Source of the DNA: Phascolomyces articulosus
Lineage: Eukaryota; Mucoromycota; Mucoromycetes; Mucorales; Lichtheimiaceae
Length of the DNA stretch: 64,000 bases
Direction of reading: 5' to 3'
Assembly (NCBI GenBank): GCA_025677815.1
Contig: JAIXMP010000002.1
Location: 620,001-684,000 of the forward strand
Every line of letters starts with the position of its first letter. The first letter of the stretch is position 1. This document shows, in pieces, positions 9,702 through 21,200 of this stretch. Below the pieces are notes generated by a model, which saw nothing but the letters and a program-made list of their open reading frames with translations, had not been told where the DNA came from and did not search any database. A program made the position numbers and the translations under genes.

Positions 9702-9778
9702 CCAACGCGCAAAAATTAGGTCCAACTCGCTAAAATTTACCCAACGCGCAAAAATCAAAAATCAATTTGAAACCCCCT
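9702..9778 (-). repeat. Harbinger right terminal inverted repeat
   Basis: Reverse complement of 6881-6957 without a mismatch. The companion gene's upstream region overlaps it, so promoter signals of that gene probably lie in the repeat. Confidence 0.95.
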
Positions 9779-10845
9779 ATTATTATAAATAGTATAATCT
9801 TATGTCTTTTTAAAAAACATTATTATCCTCTTCCATAGCTTGGTTTTACTTGATTTATTGCTCATTTAAGACAAAATAGAATTGTTTGTCTTAATTATCC
9901 ATTATAGATATTTGAACGGAAGGATGAGGATCACTTCCGATTTGTTTTTCTAGCTTGCCATCGACGTTAAATCATCATTTTATTGGCCAAGAGCCATAAT
10001 TTCTTTACTTTTAATATGACTGGCGCCAGGCACTTCAACACCGCCCAAAAGAGACAATGGTAGAATATCTCAGTACCAATCACGGACGATACCCACCACC
10101 CTAATAGTTATATTTGAATCATAGATACAACATCGATTGCAGTTATCACTTTGTCCATTTTACCGGATCATCCAGTCCATTGTTAACATATTTAAAATGC
10201 AACAACACAATCAGCTACCTCAGCTAAACTCAAAAAAAGCCTCAGCTGAATTATTCGAAACACAATCTTCATCAACTCCAATATATAGCATTGCCTATCA
10301 AACAAAGATGCCATACTATTTAAGCCATTTTATTTTACATTTTCTTGTGGTGCTACCTTTTTTTTTCTATTCACAACAGCATTTCCATGTACTTGGCTCC
10401 TTTTTATTAATCCAGACATTATATATCAAAATATTCGACCGTTACGTATATCACTTCTTTATAACAATAATAAAATATAATTACTATTTCTTTTTCCATC
10501 ATAAAATTAAAGAGCCTTTGTAAACTGTTCATGGTTTTGTCCCACGTTACCTTGGACCATCGACGTGGCTTTGATATCTATTTTGCAAATTGTCAATAAA
10601 TGAAAGTATAAATAATAGTATATTTTCCCCTTTCTTTTTTTTTTCTTTTTTTTTTCTTTTTCTATTGACCTTTGTAAAGTTATCGTTAATATCAAAAATC
10701 ATCAGTGGTAATATTACACTATAATAAAAAAACCTTTTTACTATAGATACAATTTACTTTACCTTTATTAGTCGATTTCTGCTGTAATATAAATTATATA
10801 ATAATATGCTAACAAAAACTCACTTTATTTCTAAGGATTGATAAA
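9779..10845. other. Spacer between transposon and HET-like gene
   Basis: AT-rich. One open frame of 128 codons (10137-10523) starts without ATG and has low-complexity, hydrophobic composition, so it is not supported as a gene. No other feature seen. Confidence 0.55.
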
Positions 10846-12859
10846 ATGTATATAACATATGAACAGAAGCAATACCAGATGACAGATTTGGACGGTACTC
10901 TCAGTCAACCTGAGTCAACTCATTCGTGTAACAGTCATGGTGATGAAGTTCCAAAACGTAAGTTACTATTTATATATCAGTCGTTCTTTTATGTTTGCCG
11001 CATTATTATTTTTATCAAAAATAATATTTATAAATAGTTATGCATACTGCTTTTTCATAATAGAGCAAAAAAGTTTCAGGCCAACTTCCTTGATACGTGT
11101 ATCAGACATGAAAATAGTAAAGGGAGTCGATATTGATGAAGGATACTGTATCATTTCATTAGCAAATAATCAATCTAGTGAATTTGTTATTCAAGAAGTA
11201 CGAAACGAACCTACAGCAGTTACTATACCGAAGAGGGGCAATGATAATGAATCACACCGGATAATAGAGCGTGGTTTCCTAGGAAGAACACGTCAAGTAT
11301 CATTTAATAGCCTAATTCAGCAGATTTGCAAAGATTTTGATATACGGTATATATGGTTTGGCCGAACACCAATACGTTTCAACGCCCAAATGGATAATAT
11401 TTATAAATATGCAGATTACACCTTGGCACTAGTACCGGAATTAGAGCATGTCGTTATAAACGATAATCATCGCCACTCATCATCTAACAACAGCCAACTC
11501 AACATTTTGTGGAAATCAAATACCTCTGATAAACGAGCCAACATTCAAGTACTCCCGTTTACAGTATGGGCTAGAGATGTGCTTGAGGATAATAACGTGT
11601 ACTTATCCAAAAAGATCCTCTTTGTTGGACGGAATGTACATTTTTTTTCTCACGCAATGGAAAAAGAATGTACCGGTACAAAAGAGAAGGATAATTCGCA
11701 TTACTCGACATATCTGTGTGACGTTTTCACAAAAGCCATCAAATCAAAGACTATTATGCCTCTTCTCAACAGCCTTCAACAGCAAAAAACCCCAGATGGT
11801 ATAACCCACATATATTCTAAACGTTATAATGAATATTTTGCACTCTTAAAAAGCACAGCCGTAAACTCAATGACCTCATCATCAACAACTAGAAACAATT
11901 CTATTTTTCACGATATGGGGCGTTTCAACTATGAAAAACACTCAATAAAACGATTTGGTAAAAGTGATCAAGAGCTAGAACTTCATTTCGATTACGATAA
12001 AGGTGTACGTGATATATATACAAGATTACATAATCTATTTGAAGTACAAAATTATTCAATAATGATGTTTGGCCAACCAGTTTGCATGAAAAGCAAACCT
12101 ACAGTAACAAATATATTAGTAACTCGCCCATGGGATCCTTTGGTACCAACTTGGACAGGTTTACATGGTGCTCATATTCCTCAGAATGTATTGAAACGGG
12201 ATGATCCATTGCATTGCACACAGACCGTCGATCATTATATTTGTGATGACAGGATAACTATCAAAAATTGTAAATATGTCCACGTTCGCATGGTCAATTT
12301 TAATGAAGCGCTCAAAAAGGATACGGGTCCCAAAGAAATGGGCAAAAGCTGGTATTCAGTTGGTAGAACAGAGTTATATCCCCCGAATGATCCACATAAC
12401 ATTTGGTTTTATCCGGATATTTTCGAAGACAGTTCCGCAATAGGTTACGATTATTTGCGTGTCGTCCCAATATCGCTTTTGGAAGATAATATCATGAGTA
12501 GTCTTGATTTTGGTTCAATATTCCATGGTTTACAACCAACCCACTTTATGCCGGTCATGATGGGTCATTTTGCTGATTGGACTAACTCTCTAAAGATACC
12601 AGCAGCTGTGGGAGGATGGTTATCAATTGTAACAGGTCAAGGAGAAGGTGCTAATTGTTATCCCCCAGAATGTTTTATTCTTTCGGATATATCCTATAGC
12701 CTTGGGCAAGATTATCGTGTTATGCCTGTTGTGATGGTACACAAGAATAGTAAAAAATTTTATAATTCTGTTGGAGTATTTATCATGCCGAAATATGCCT
12801 TTTTCCACTCATGTTGCTTTGAACACAATGAAGAAGCAAAAGAGTTTGTCATTATATAG
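10846..12859 (+). CDS. HET-domain-like protein, two exons
   Basis: Exon 1 is 10846-10957 and exon 2 is 11064-12859, joined by a 106-bp GTAAGT...TAG intron. The product is 635 residues. The segment around residues 128-165 (YIWFG, then DNIYKYADYTLALVPEL) resembles the middle of fungal HET (heterokaryon incompatibility) domains, where a YxWID...CINQ block is followed by an IY..A..T.ALVPE block. The CINQ part is missing here (TPIRFNAQ instead). The other 450 residues show no motif I know; they are soluble and rich in aromatic residues and histidine. A role in self/non-self recognition is possible only by distant analogy. A later start at 10879 is equally possible. The gene converges with the Lnt-like gene, 186 bp between stops. 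Confidence 0.55.
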
Positions 12860-13045
12860 TAAAAATGGACCGTCGTTGTACATCTATGTGGAGAATTTAC
12901 GTAACACATTATAATACTTATAAAGACATTGTAAACCAATAAAATAATACTTTACTGAATGTTATTTATTAATTGTTAGGCTAAATAGAGGGGTATATAT
13001 ATATGTATATATAATTGACAGCAAAAAAAATCACTAATAAAAGCT

Positions 13046-15111
13046 TTATACTTGGATTTGACCACCACGAAGTTTCTTCACGGTGGTATAGTAAACAAGA
13101 TAGAATATAGTAAGCAATCCAACATACAAACATGTAAATCCAAAAACATCTCCTATATAGCCATATAAAGTCTTTCTGCGTTTTTGAATTGGTAAGTGGA
13201 ACAAGTATTCTGAATCAGTAATAGCAGCGACATGTTGATTAAAAACTCCATTCAAAGTTGGTTCAAAAACACCTGACAATCCTTGTGATCCACATCGAAA
13301 CATTGTAAATCCATTTTCAACAGCTCTTAAGCTATTACTTCTGCTGTGATATGTTCCAATAGGACCTATAATATTATATAATATGGGTATCAAGGTTCTC
13401 TTTCAGTTCAAGTTTATAAGAATACATCAAAATAAATAAATATGTTGATCGTGTCTTTTTTTACCCCACGTAAATGATGGCTGGATCATCAAATCAATAT
13501 TGTTTTCGCTAGCTTGACGAATAAACCAAGGGAAATTATAATCGAAACAAATGGCACCTCCTATACGTCCGAATTCAGGTGTATCAAAGAATTGAATTTC
13601 AGCCGCACCAGGTGTTGAGAGTTCCTATACATTAACCAATGAATAACATTAGTAATTAGCGTTTAACAAATGTTTGTACATAAAAATTGATAAATAATAC
13701 TTACAACTATCGGTACTGGATGAGCCTTACGATAATTAATTTTAACTTCGCCCAGTGGAGAAACAATAACTAACTTATTTTCTGCAAGGTCTGCTAATAC
13801 GTTATTATCATATGCAATAGCAAGATAAATTTGTTTCTCAATAGCATATTCTCGGGCTCGATTAATCAAATCATTTTCTTCCTGGGAACTGTGAGTGATT
13901 GCTGTCTCCTCGGACCACACAACCAGTTTCGCACCGGACTAAGATAAAATATATAACTTCATGAGTTTCTTTTTCCTTTTATTCCAGCTCTCATTTGCTC
14001 GTGGTTATAAATATATGTAAATATATTATACAAAAAGAACCAAGTTTACCTCCACAAGTTTTGTTGTACGATTAAACCATCGATCATGATCTTCTTGTAA
14101 TTCTGGATGGATTCCACCAGGACCAATAACACAACCTACGGGAACAGTTTCTGGTACATAATCGGGATAAGCAATTTGGAAGAACGAACCTGGACGAATT
14201 TGGATGAGTCCACCACCAAAAATTCCCAACACAATCAATAAACAAGCGTAGTAAATTGCATGGTGTAAAAACCATGGTTTTTTGTTATTTGACACTGAGA
14301 ATTGCTGTTGTTGCTGCTGCTGCTCTTGTTCATCGTCTTCCTCTATGCTGTTAAATACAGGTGGTTTTTCAAAGGATGGTCGATCAAATTCCCGAAGGAC
14401 GGTTGCAAACAAAGATAGAACAAAATCAATGGCGGGTCTTCCTCCTAGCCATGCTGCGCCTTGTACAACATCAGGGAAAGCAAGCAAGATATTGTTGGAA
14501 TATGCAAGCCCATCCCCAAAACCAAATAAATGACCACAAACACCCATCCAAAAGCCAGTAAATAAGAGAGGGAAAACAAGTAGGCGTAAAGCAACATTGT
14601 CATGACGACTTGCAAGGAAATCACCAGCCAATGGAATGAGGACACTGATACAGGCAGCAATCGAAACACCTATACAATAAAAGAATGAGAGAGTTAAATA
14701 TATTTGCAGTTACCCAAATAATGTTGTAAATGAAAAAAAAAATATTACCTAGTGTTAACCATGGGTGTTGAAATCGATCGCCACCTTGAAGTCCGTCTGG
14801 AAGACCGAGAATGGAGATCCAAAATGATAAGGTATGGACAATAAAACCGGTAATGACATTATACCATTGAATGCGCGTATAATGGAGAAGAAGTGGAAAG
14901 TAGAATACTGTCAACAACGGAATAGATTGAAGGCCACCAGCAAACAAGCTAATAGGAAACACGTTTTTACCCCCCCCCCAAGTTAAAATTTTCAGTGTTA
15001 TGCATAAACATGCTGTAGATTTGGTCTTTGCTTTCCTTACCCAACAACAAACAGTGGTAATATGAGAGAATGCTCAATGATTTGCACCTTTAATTTCTCT
15101 AATAATGTCAT
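13046..15111 (-). CDS. Apolipoprotein N-acyltransferase (Lnt)-like membrane protein, six exons
   Basis: Exons on the minus strand: 15111-15041, 14948-14749, 14669-14050, 13938-13705, 13624-13465, 13365-13046. All junctions are GT-AG and keep frame, giving 534 residues. The first 295 residues hold several transmembrane helices and an acidic Glu/Gln run. A carbon-nitrogen hydrolase (nitrilase) domain follows, with the full catalytic triad: E307 in VVWSEET, K368 in NYRKAHPVP, C401 in GGAICFDYN. A last transmembrane helix lies near the C-terminus. This order (N-terminal helices, nitrilase domain, C-terminal helix) is that of Lnt, the bacterial enzyme that N-acylates lipoproteins; bacterial Lnt is about 510 residues. 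Eukaryotes lack bacterial lipoproteins, so the real substrate is unknown. Exon 2 has no in-frame ATG, which makes the short first exon necessary. Confidence 0.85.
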
Positions 15112-16398
15112 ATAGAAAAGAAGAAAGAGAGTTAAAACTTTCCCATGAGCCTTTTTTTCATTGTTCTTATCGTTGAACGACAACGACTACATTTATATTT
15201 TGTATTCCGGTCAGATCCTTTATTTTAATAATAATAAATTGTTTAGTGTAATATTGTGTTTTTTTATGTAGTTTGCAATTATACACACATATAATTCCCA
15301 AGTAGTATTTGGTTTATTAGATATTCGACTGCATCGTACCATTTCATATTTCCTGCTGATAATATCTTTTATTGGAAATATAATGCATGAATTTGTAAAA
15401 ACAACGATGAACACAAAGCATAATATCTCTAGTAGCGCCGGCGCCTAATTCCATTTTATTTTATTTTTACCATTTGCTCAATTGAATTACTCTCAGCCAT
15501 ATTTAACATCAATTTTCATATGATGACAATGGTGATAATATGTAAAAAACTCATAGCATGACGTTGTCAAGAGAATGCGAATATATTGAAAGATCAATTT
15601 CTTTTTCTATGATAATCTATTTTCCAAACACGCAACCTTTTTTATTATATTTTGATTGAACATCCCCGAACAAACATGTGACAAATCATATTTTTTTGCA
15701 ATTCATTATTGTAAACAGGTAAGCATCAAGTGACTATAAAGTTAATGCATAATATGGTCAATTAAATTGTTGAAAACCATCCATACCAGAAGTGTCGCAT
15801 AAAAAAGTGTGCAGTTTTAAAAGCTGCATAAACTACAACCATTTAAATAAATACTCAAGTACTGAGTCAATAAAATCGGTGGTGGTAAGTGTTACAGTGA
15901 TGAGAGAATCTGTCATGAAAGTATATAATGATATTCACTCCATTCATATATTCCATCCCAAGTAAAATGTATAATCACATTGCATATCAATACAATTACT
16001 ATGTCGACTCACCTACAATCATTTACTGCATCAAAAACATCCATGCATTTTAAAAACAAATAAATACCAGATGGATTGAATGTTATTCCTCTACCATTTT
16101 TTGTGTTTCTCTAGAGACCATTCTATGTTTTATAAAATCTATAAAAAAGATCGTAGCCTTTTCCTTTTTTTCATTTTTATTACAAGTAACGTATACATGA
16201 GTTGTTTTCGTCTTTTTTCTTTTTTGAAGGTAAGGGGATTTTTATTGCTATGTTGATTTGTTTTATGATGATGCAATTATAGCATAAATTAGAATCTATT
16301 AAATAAATAAAAAGAACATTGTAAGTTATTACTTACTTTAAATATCACTTGCTTTTTTTCCCCAAAAAGTAGCTAGTAAAATCCCCTCTTTCTTTTAT
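15112..16398. other. Spacer between two minus-strand genes
   Basis: AT-rich DNA with no supported ORF or RNA gene. It contains the promoter side of the Lnt-like gene and the 3' side of the bc1 core gene. Confidence 0.6.
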
Positions 16399-18220
16399 TT
16401 ACCTGTTGTATGCCATGTTACCACGGACACGGTTGTAGTCAGTCATAGCCTCTACAGGACCAAGGCCAGCAGCAGCAACTTCTTGATCCCAAACGTATTT
16501 GCTACCAGCAGCAGCAATATCCTTGGCAGAAATCTTCTTGATAGTATCTTTCAATTCAGCAGGAGACAAGCGCTTACCAGCAGTAAGAACTTGACTACCA
16601 ATGTCTTGGGCAACAGCGGCAGTGGAATCCAACTTCAACAACAAGCTACCAGTAAGTTGTTGCTTGGCAATTTCGATTTCACTTGGGGTAACGGTGGTGG
16701 AGAGACGATTCCATTCCTTTTGGAAAAAGTGAATAAAGTCATCAAGTTGATCACGGTTTTGGGAAGCAAAGTAGATACCGAACAAACCAGTATCCTTGTG
16801 ACCCTTGGCGAAAGAAACAAATGAATCAGCAAGGTGGTTCTTGCTAACAACAGCAGACAAACGGGAAGTCAAGTTGTTACCTCCGGACAAGGTACGATCG
16901 TACGAGCCAATGATCTGTTGCATGACCAACAAGTTGAAATAGTCAGCGCTCAAGTAAGGAGCACCTTCGACAGCATAAGCAATGTGAGCACGGGGTAACT
17001 TATCATCGCGAATACGGACTTCAGAGCCAGTGAAAGAAGGCTTTTCGTAAACAGCATCAGCACCAGTTTCCAAACCGCCAAAAACCTTTTCAGCATCACG
17101 GACCAAAGCATCGTGGTTGACATCACCGGAACCAACAAGGACCATGCGGCTAGCAACGTAGTTTTCCTTTTGGAAAGCAGACAAGTCCTTGGCGGTCAAG
17201 CTTTCAACAGTTTCCTTGTAACCAGCAACAGGGCGACCGAGAGATTCGCCCATGAAAGCAGTGGCGTAAAGATGGTCGAAAACGGTCGAGCCTTCACAGT
17301 TGGCAATGGCTTCTTGTTGCTTCAAAACGGAGGCACGGGCCTTTTCCAAAGCGGCATCACCGAATTGGCTGTTTTGAACAGCATCACCGAGAATTTCGAC
17401 ACTTTCTGAAACGTTGGAACCCAAAGTGGTAGTAGCAATGTAAGTTTGTTCACGGGTAGTAGCAGCGGTAGTGACACCACCGAGCTTTTCAAGAGAAGCA
17501 TTCTTACTCTAAATTTATAAACAATCCATATAATCCATCCCACCCAACGCTCATTTTGTTATTAATCCATTCCTTTTTAATTTTATAATCGTTATCCACT
17601 TTCATCCTGTCTTTCTCCTTTTTTTTCATTCGTTTCTGTTCGTTTAGATAATTTGATGATATACCTGGAGAGTGGCGTGTTCCAAAAAGTTAGCAACACC
17701 GTGTGTTTGAGGAGTTTCCAAACGGGAGCCAGCTTCAACCCAGACACCAACGGTTGCAGCACCAGCGCTGGGGTTTTCTTCGGTAGCGATGGTGAAGCCA
17801 TTGGGTAAGACAGTGGTACGGGTAGCAATGCCTTGCTTAGCAACGGTTGCCAAGGGACGAGCGAGCTGTAAACATTTTTTTTGACGTATTTGGATCGAGA
17901 ATCAGTAAAGTTTGCATATAATATTCATAAATAATAACAATAATAATATAATTCCAGCCTCATTCAGATTCAATCGTCGTTCTTATAAATAATTAAAACG
18001 CTCGTTATTGTTGCTGTTGCTGAAATCGTAAAATTCTCGAGTAATCACGATGATATGATAATGATAACATAATAATCGCGTGTTGTTATTGTTGTTGGAT
18101 AAATCGAAATTGAAAAACGAGGCTGGAATTTATTTTTATCTTTTTATTTCATATAAAATTTACCTGCTTGCCCAAACCAGCACGAGTTTGAAGGGTATTC
18201 GACAATAGTCTGGATGCCAT
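16399..18220 (-). CDS. QCR1: Ubiquinol-cytochrome c reductase core protein 1 (bc1 complex), three exons
   Basis: Exons: 18220-18164, 17865-17665, 17508-16399, with introns of 298 and 156 bp. The product is 455 residues, the size of yeast Cor1. The N-terminus is basic and Ser/Arg-rich (MASRLLSNTLQTRAGLGKQ), a mitochondrial presequence. It is an M16 peptidase-fold protein. The HxxEH zinc motif of the catalytic relative MPP-beta appears as N78-F-L-E81-H82, so the first histidine is lost, and the protein should be structural. GSEVRIRDDKLPRAHIA, DDFIHFFQKEWNRL and the C-terminal WDQEVAAAGLGPVEAM blocks follow Cor1 closely. It sits on the matrix side of complex III. Codon use is strongly biased, with many TTC, GGT and GCC codons, unlike the neighbours, as expected of a highly expressed gene. 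Confidence 0.92.
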
Positions 18221-21200
18221 TGTTATATTTATGGTAATGAGAGAGTGAGGGGGTGGTTTGGTGACAAACAGACAAAGTTAGGCAATTATTTTCACCAAAG
18301 TGTTTATCGCCACGCGAAATTTGGAGGGGGTTCGCCAGCCGCCATAGCCCAGTTCGATGTCATCAAAAAAGTGACTTTGTTCCACCTTTGCTGGTAGAAG
18401 TTCACAGGCCAAGGCACACAACTTACAATGCACATTCCTTTTTTTTTACCAGCATACATGAACTTTAATTGTTACGAACTACAAACGATTAATTGCACTA
18501 TTTTAAGTATGAAATAATAGAGATGGATGATGGCTCATCGATTATTGATTGCCATAAAATCGTAAAATGAACAAGCTCAGTTAATAACTTTTATGTTCTC
18601 AAACCAGAAATATATATTTACCTATCTTTATATATCACACTGTATAATCAAATTCAATTATTGAAGCAACAATATATGAATGTTCATTTATTTAAAATGA
18701 TATAATTTTGGAATGTTTCCCAATTATCATACATCATGGGTGTACCATCTACTACTGAACGCATCCAAATTAATAACTGTGTTTTCCTCTAAAAGTGGAG
18801 CATGTCTTTTTCCAAACCTAACATGAATAGCATTAAATGATTACTATCATATGGGGCAACAAACACGTTATCACATATTGTTTACGTACCATCCAAAAAG
18901 AATTACCTGTAATCCGAGTAGATCACGGCTAAATTAAGATTATATAATAGCATCGTAGTTTTCAAAAAGTAGCTGTAAACCATTCTAATTTTCTTTTATA
19001 CTCAATGATTTATCACTAACTCGAACGGTCTTGGTTTTTCCAGGAAACCACCAAAGTAAATAATACGACTATTTATGCTGTTTTCTTGTTTTAGTTTAAA
19101 ACATATTGTTAACCATTAAACTAGTGTTATTTGATTCTTTGTGATTTTAAGATATTAAGGTGGAGGTTTTATGTTTTACGCTTGATATTTTGTAAATAGC
19201 GATTCTACGTATCACTGGAGATGAAACACATGTTATGGGATGTTGTTGTTTGGTCAGAAAATGTTCTTGATAAAAATGTTGTTTCTAATGGAGCTAGGAA
19301 CTCTTGGCTGTATATACACTGAATACATCGCTAAGTACAGTTTTCCTATTCTGGACCGTTCCTCTATAGTATAAACAAAAAGCAAACCGTCTTGTCAGCT
19401 GGTTCACGCTCAATATAACAATATCCTGGTACATTTCTACGCACAAGTACAAATACAAGTTTGGGTATTTTGCGGAACCGGTAAACCCGGAATTAACTTA
19501 CTCCACATGAGCATTTCCATTTGTTAATAATAAACAAAGATTACCACAGCTTTTTATTATGAATCAAAGAGCATTACGTAAATTGATGATAAGGTTTCAT
19601 GTACTACACCTTAATAAGGATTTGCCTTGGTCTTCAATTCTTGCATGGCATTTTTCCAGTGGTTGCTATACAGTTTCTTGTATGTTCAACAATATCATCA
19701 GATTTGGTTCCGGGAAATTGGATGTCCTTAGTGAAATTGTTCCCTATAATGCGTTTTTTTTTGCTCCAGGCCCTTTCTTCTAACCCAACATTCAACTGCA
19801 TTTCTTACAAAGTAGTCAAGTAATGATTATAACACACTAAAGTGTAATCCATTTGATATCATAGCGAATGGCCATTATTTTCAATGGTGTGCAGAATGAA
19901 CAAAAAAATTGCACCAGCTCTCTATTTTTTTTTACATATAACAATAATTCTATCTGTATAAAACTAATCACCCGTGTGCTGGAAAATACAACTACACATT
20001 ATATATATTCATAGCTATATAATGGTGGGAAGACGTTTGTTTTCCCTTTTTCGACAACTAGAATATACTGAAGCATCCTGTCATGTAATAGTGAAAGACT
20101 GGACTCTTTCTCTATTAGTTCATTAAGATTAAACAATGAATCTGCAATTATAAACGCTGAAACAGCAATTTAATATGGGTTAAAGTCCCAATCAATAAAA
20201 TGAAACAGTTAGAAAAAGGTTCTGCCATTTATCTTTGGCTGTTTTTATCCCTTGTTTCTCCAAAGCAATATGATCTCCAAAAAAAAACTCTTTGTATTCA
20301 CACCATCGAACTATATATCTATTTCAAATAATAAATTTTCTCCCCTGGTGTTAGTTGTTTCGTAGAAAGCTACCATGACTATTTGAACTACTATGCCCAG
20401 TCGTAGTCAACATACACTACATCCAATTTCACTCAAACATATTATAATCCAAAGAATATCATTATTGGTTGTTTTTTATGCCGCCACGCTCATGGTAACT
20501 TTATCCACTCCTTTTGTTCTTTGTATTGTTGGACGATAGAGCGGAATGATTTCTGTGAAGAAGTAGTAAAGCAACTGGTGTACTGAATTGCCTCTCTAGA
20601 GGTTATCAATATGTAAGTTGTCTTATCCAATGGTATTTTGAGATGTTTTAAACTATGTTTTTAACACTTTCTGTTTCTTTATATGTGTCATTACAACGTA
20701 TAAAAGGGTGGCTACCATAGCGAGTATCATCAGATGAACCTACTGCTAGATGTTTTATTATTGGTGAAATAAATAAAAAAAAAATGTGGTTTTCAATACC
20801 GGATAATAATACATATAAAAATACTTTTTTACTGGAATTGTTGTTCTCTTCAATTTCACCGGAGTATATCCATTACGCTTTAGAATGTATATTCTATATT
20901 ATTTGTATATACCCGGGTCAATGGGAGATATCAGTTTGCTGTTACTACTTATCGATTTAACAGTGCATCTTCCCGGACATAAAGAGTTTCCCATAGATAG
21001 TTTTTCTGGTAATCAGCAGTATTGATGCAAGATAAAAATTCATAGGACTCATATATAATAGTTTGCTCATCACTAGGTTCTTCTTCGTAGCAATAACAAA
21101 CAATAGGCAATATTATATCTGACTTTGATCCTTTTTTGTCGGTTTCATATAGGAGCGTGCATGACAAATATCCATCTAATCATCTGCAATAATATAAATA

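Larger units (their letters stand above)
6881..9778. mobile_element. PIF/Harbinger-type DNA transposon, apparently intact
   Basis: A 2.9-kb unit is bounded by 77-bp perfect terminal inverted repeats (6881-6957 and 9702-9778) starting AGGGGGTTTC. It carries the two genes typical of Harbinger elements: a DDE transposase on the plus strand and a DNA-binding-type companion protein on the minus strand, arranged tail to tail. Harbinger elements usually duplicate a 3-bp TWA target. Here TTA is present at 6879-6881 and at 9780-9782, two bases beyond the symmetric end, so the exact boundary is uncertain by two bases. Identical ends and two uninterrupted reading frames suggest recent insertion. Confidence 0.9.

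Noticed and set aside
9623..9712. N-terminal extension of the transposon companion protein into the inverted repeat
   Set aside because: The longer frame starts with TTG; the first ATG is at 9622, so the shorter 433-residue form was chosen.
10137..10523. 128-codon ORF upstream of the HET-like gene
   Set aside because: No ATG at its start, hydrophobic and AT-driven composition, no partner exon or motif.
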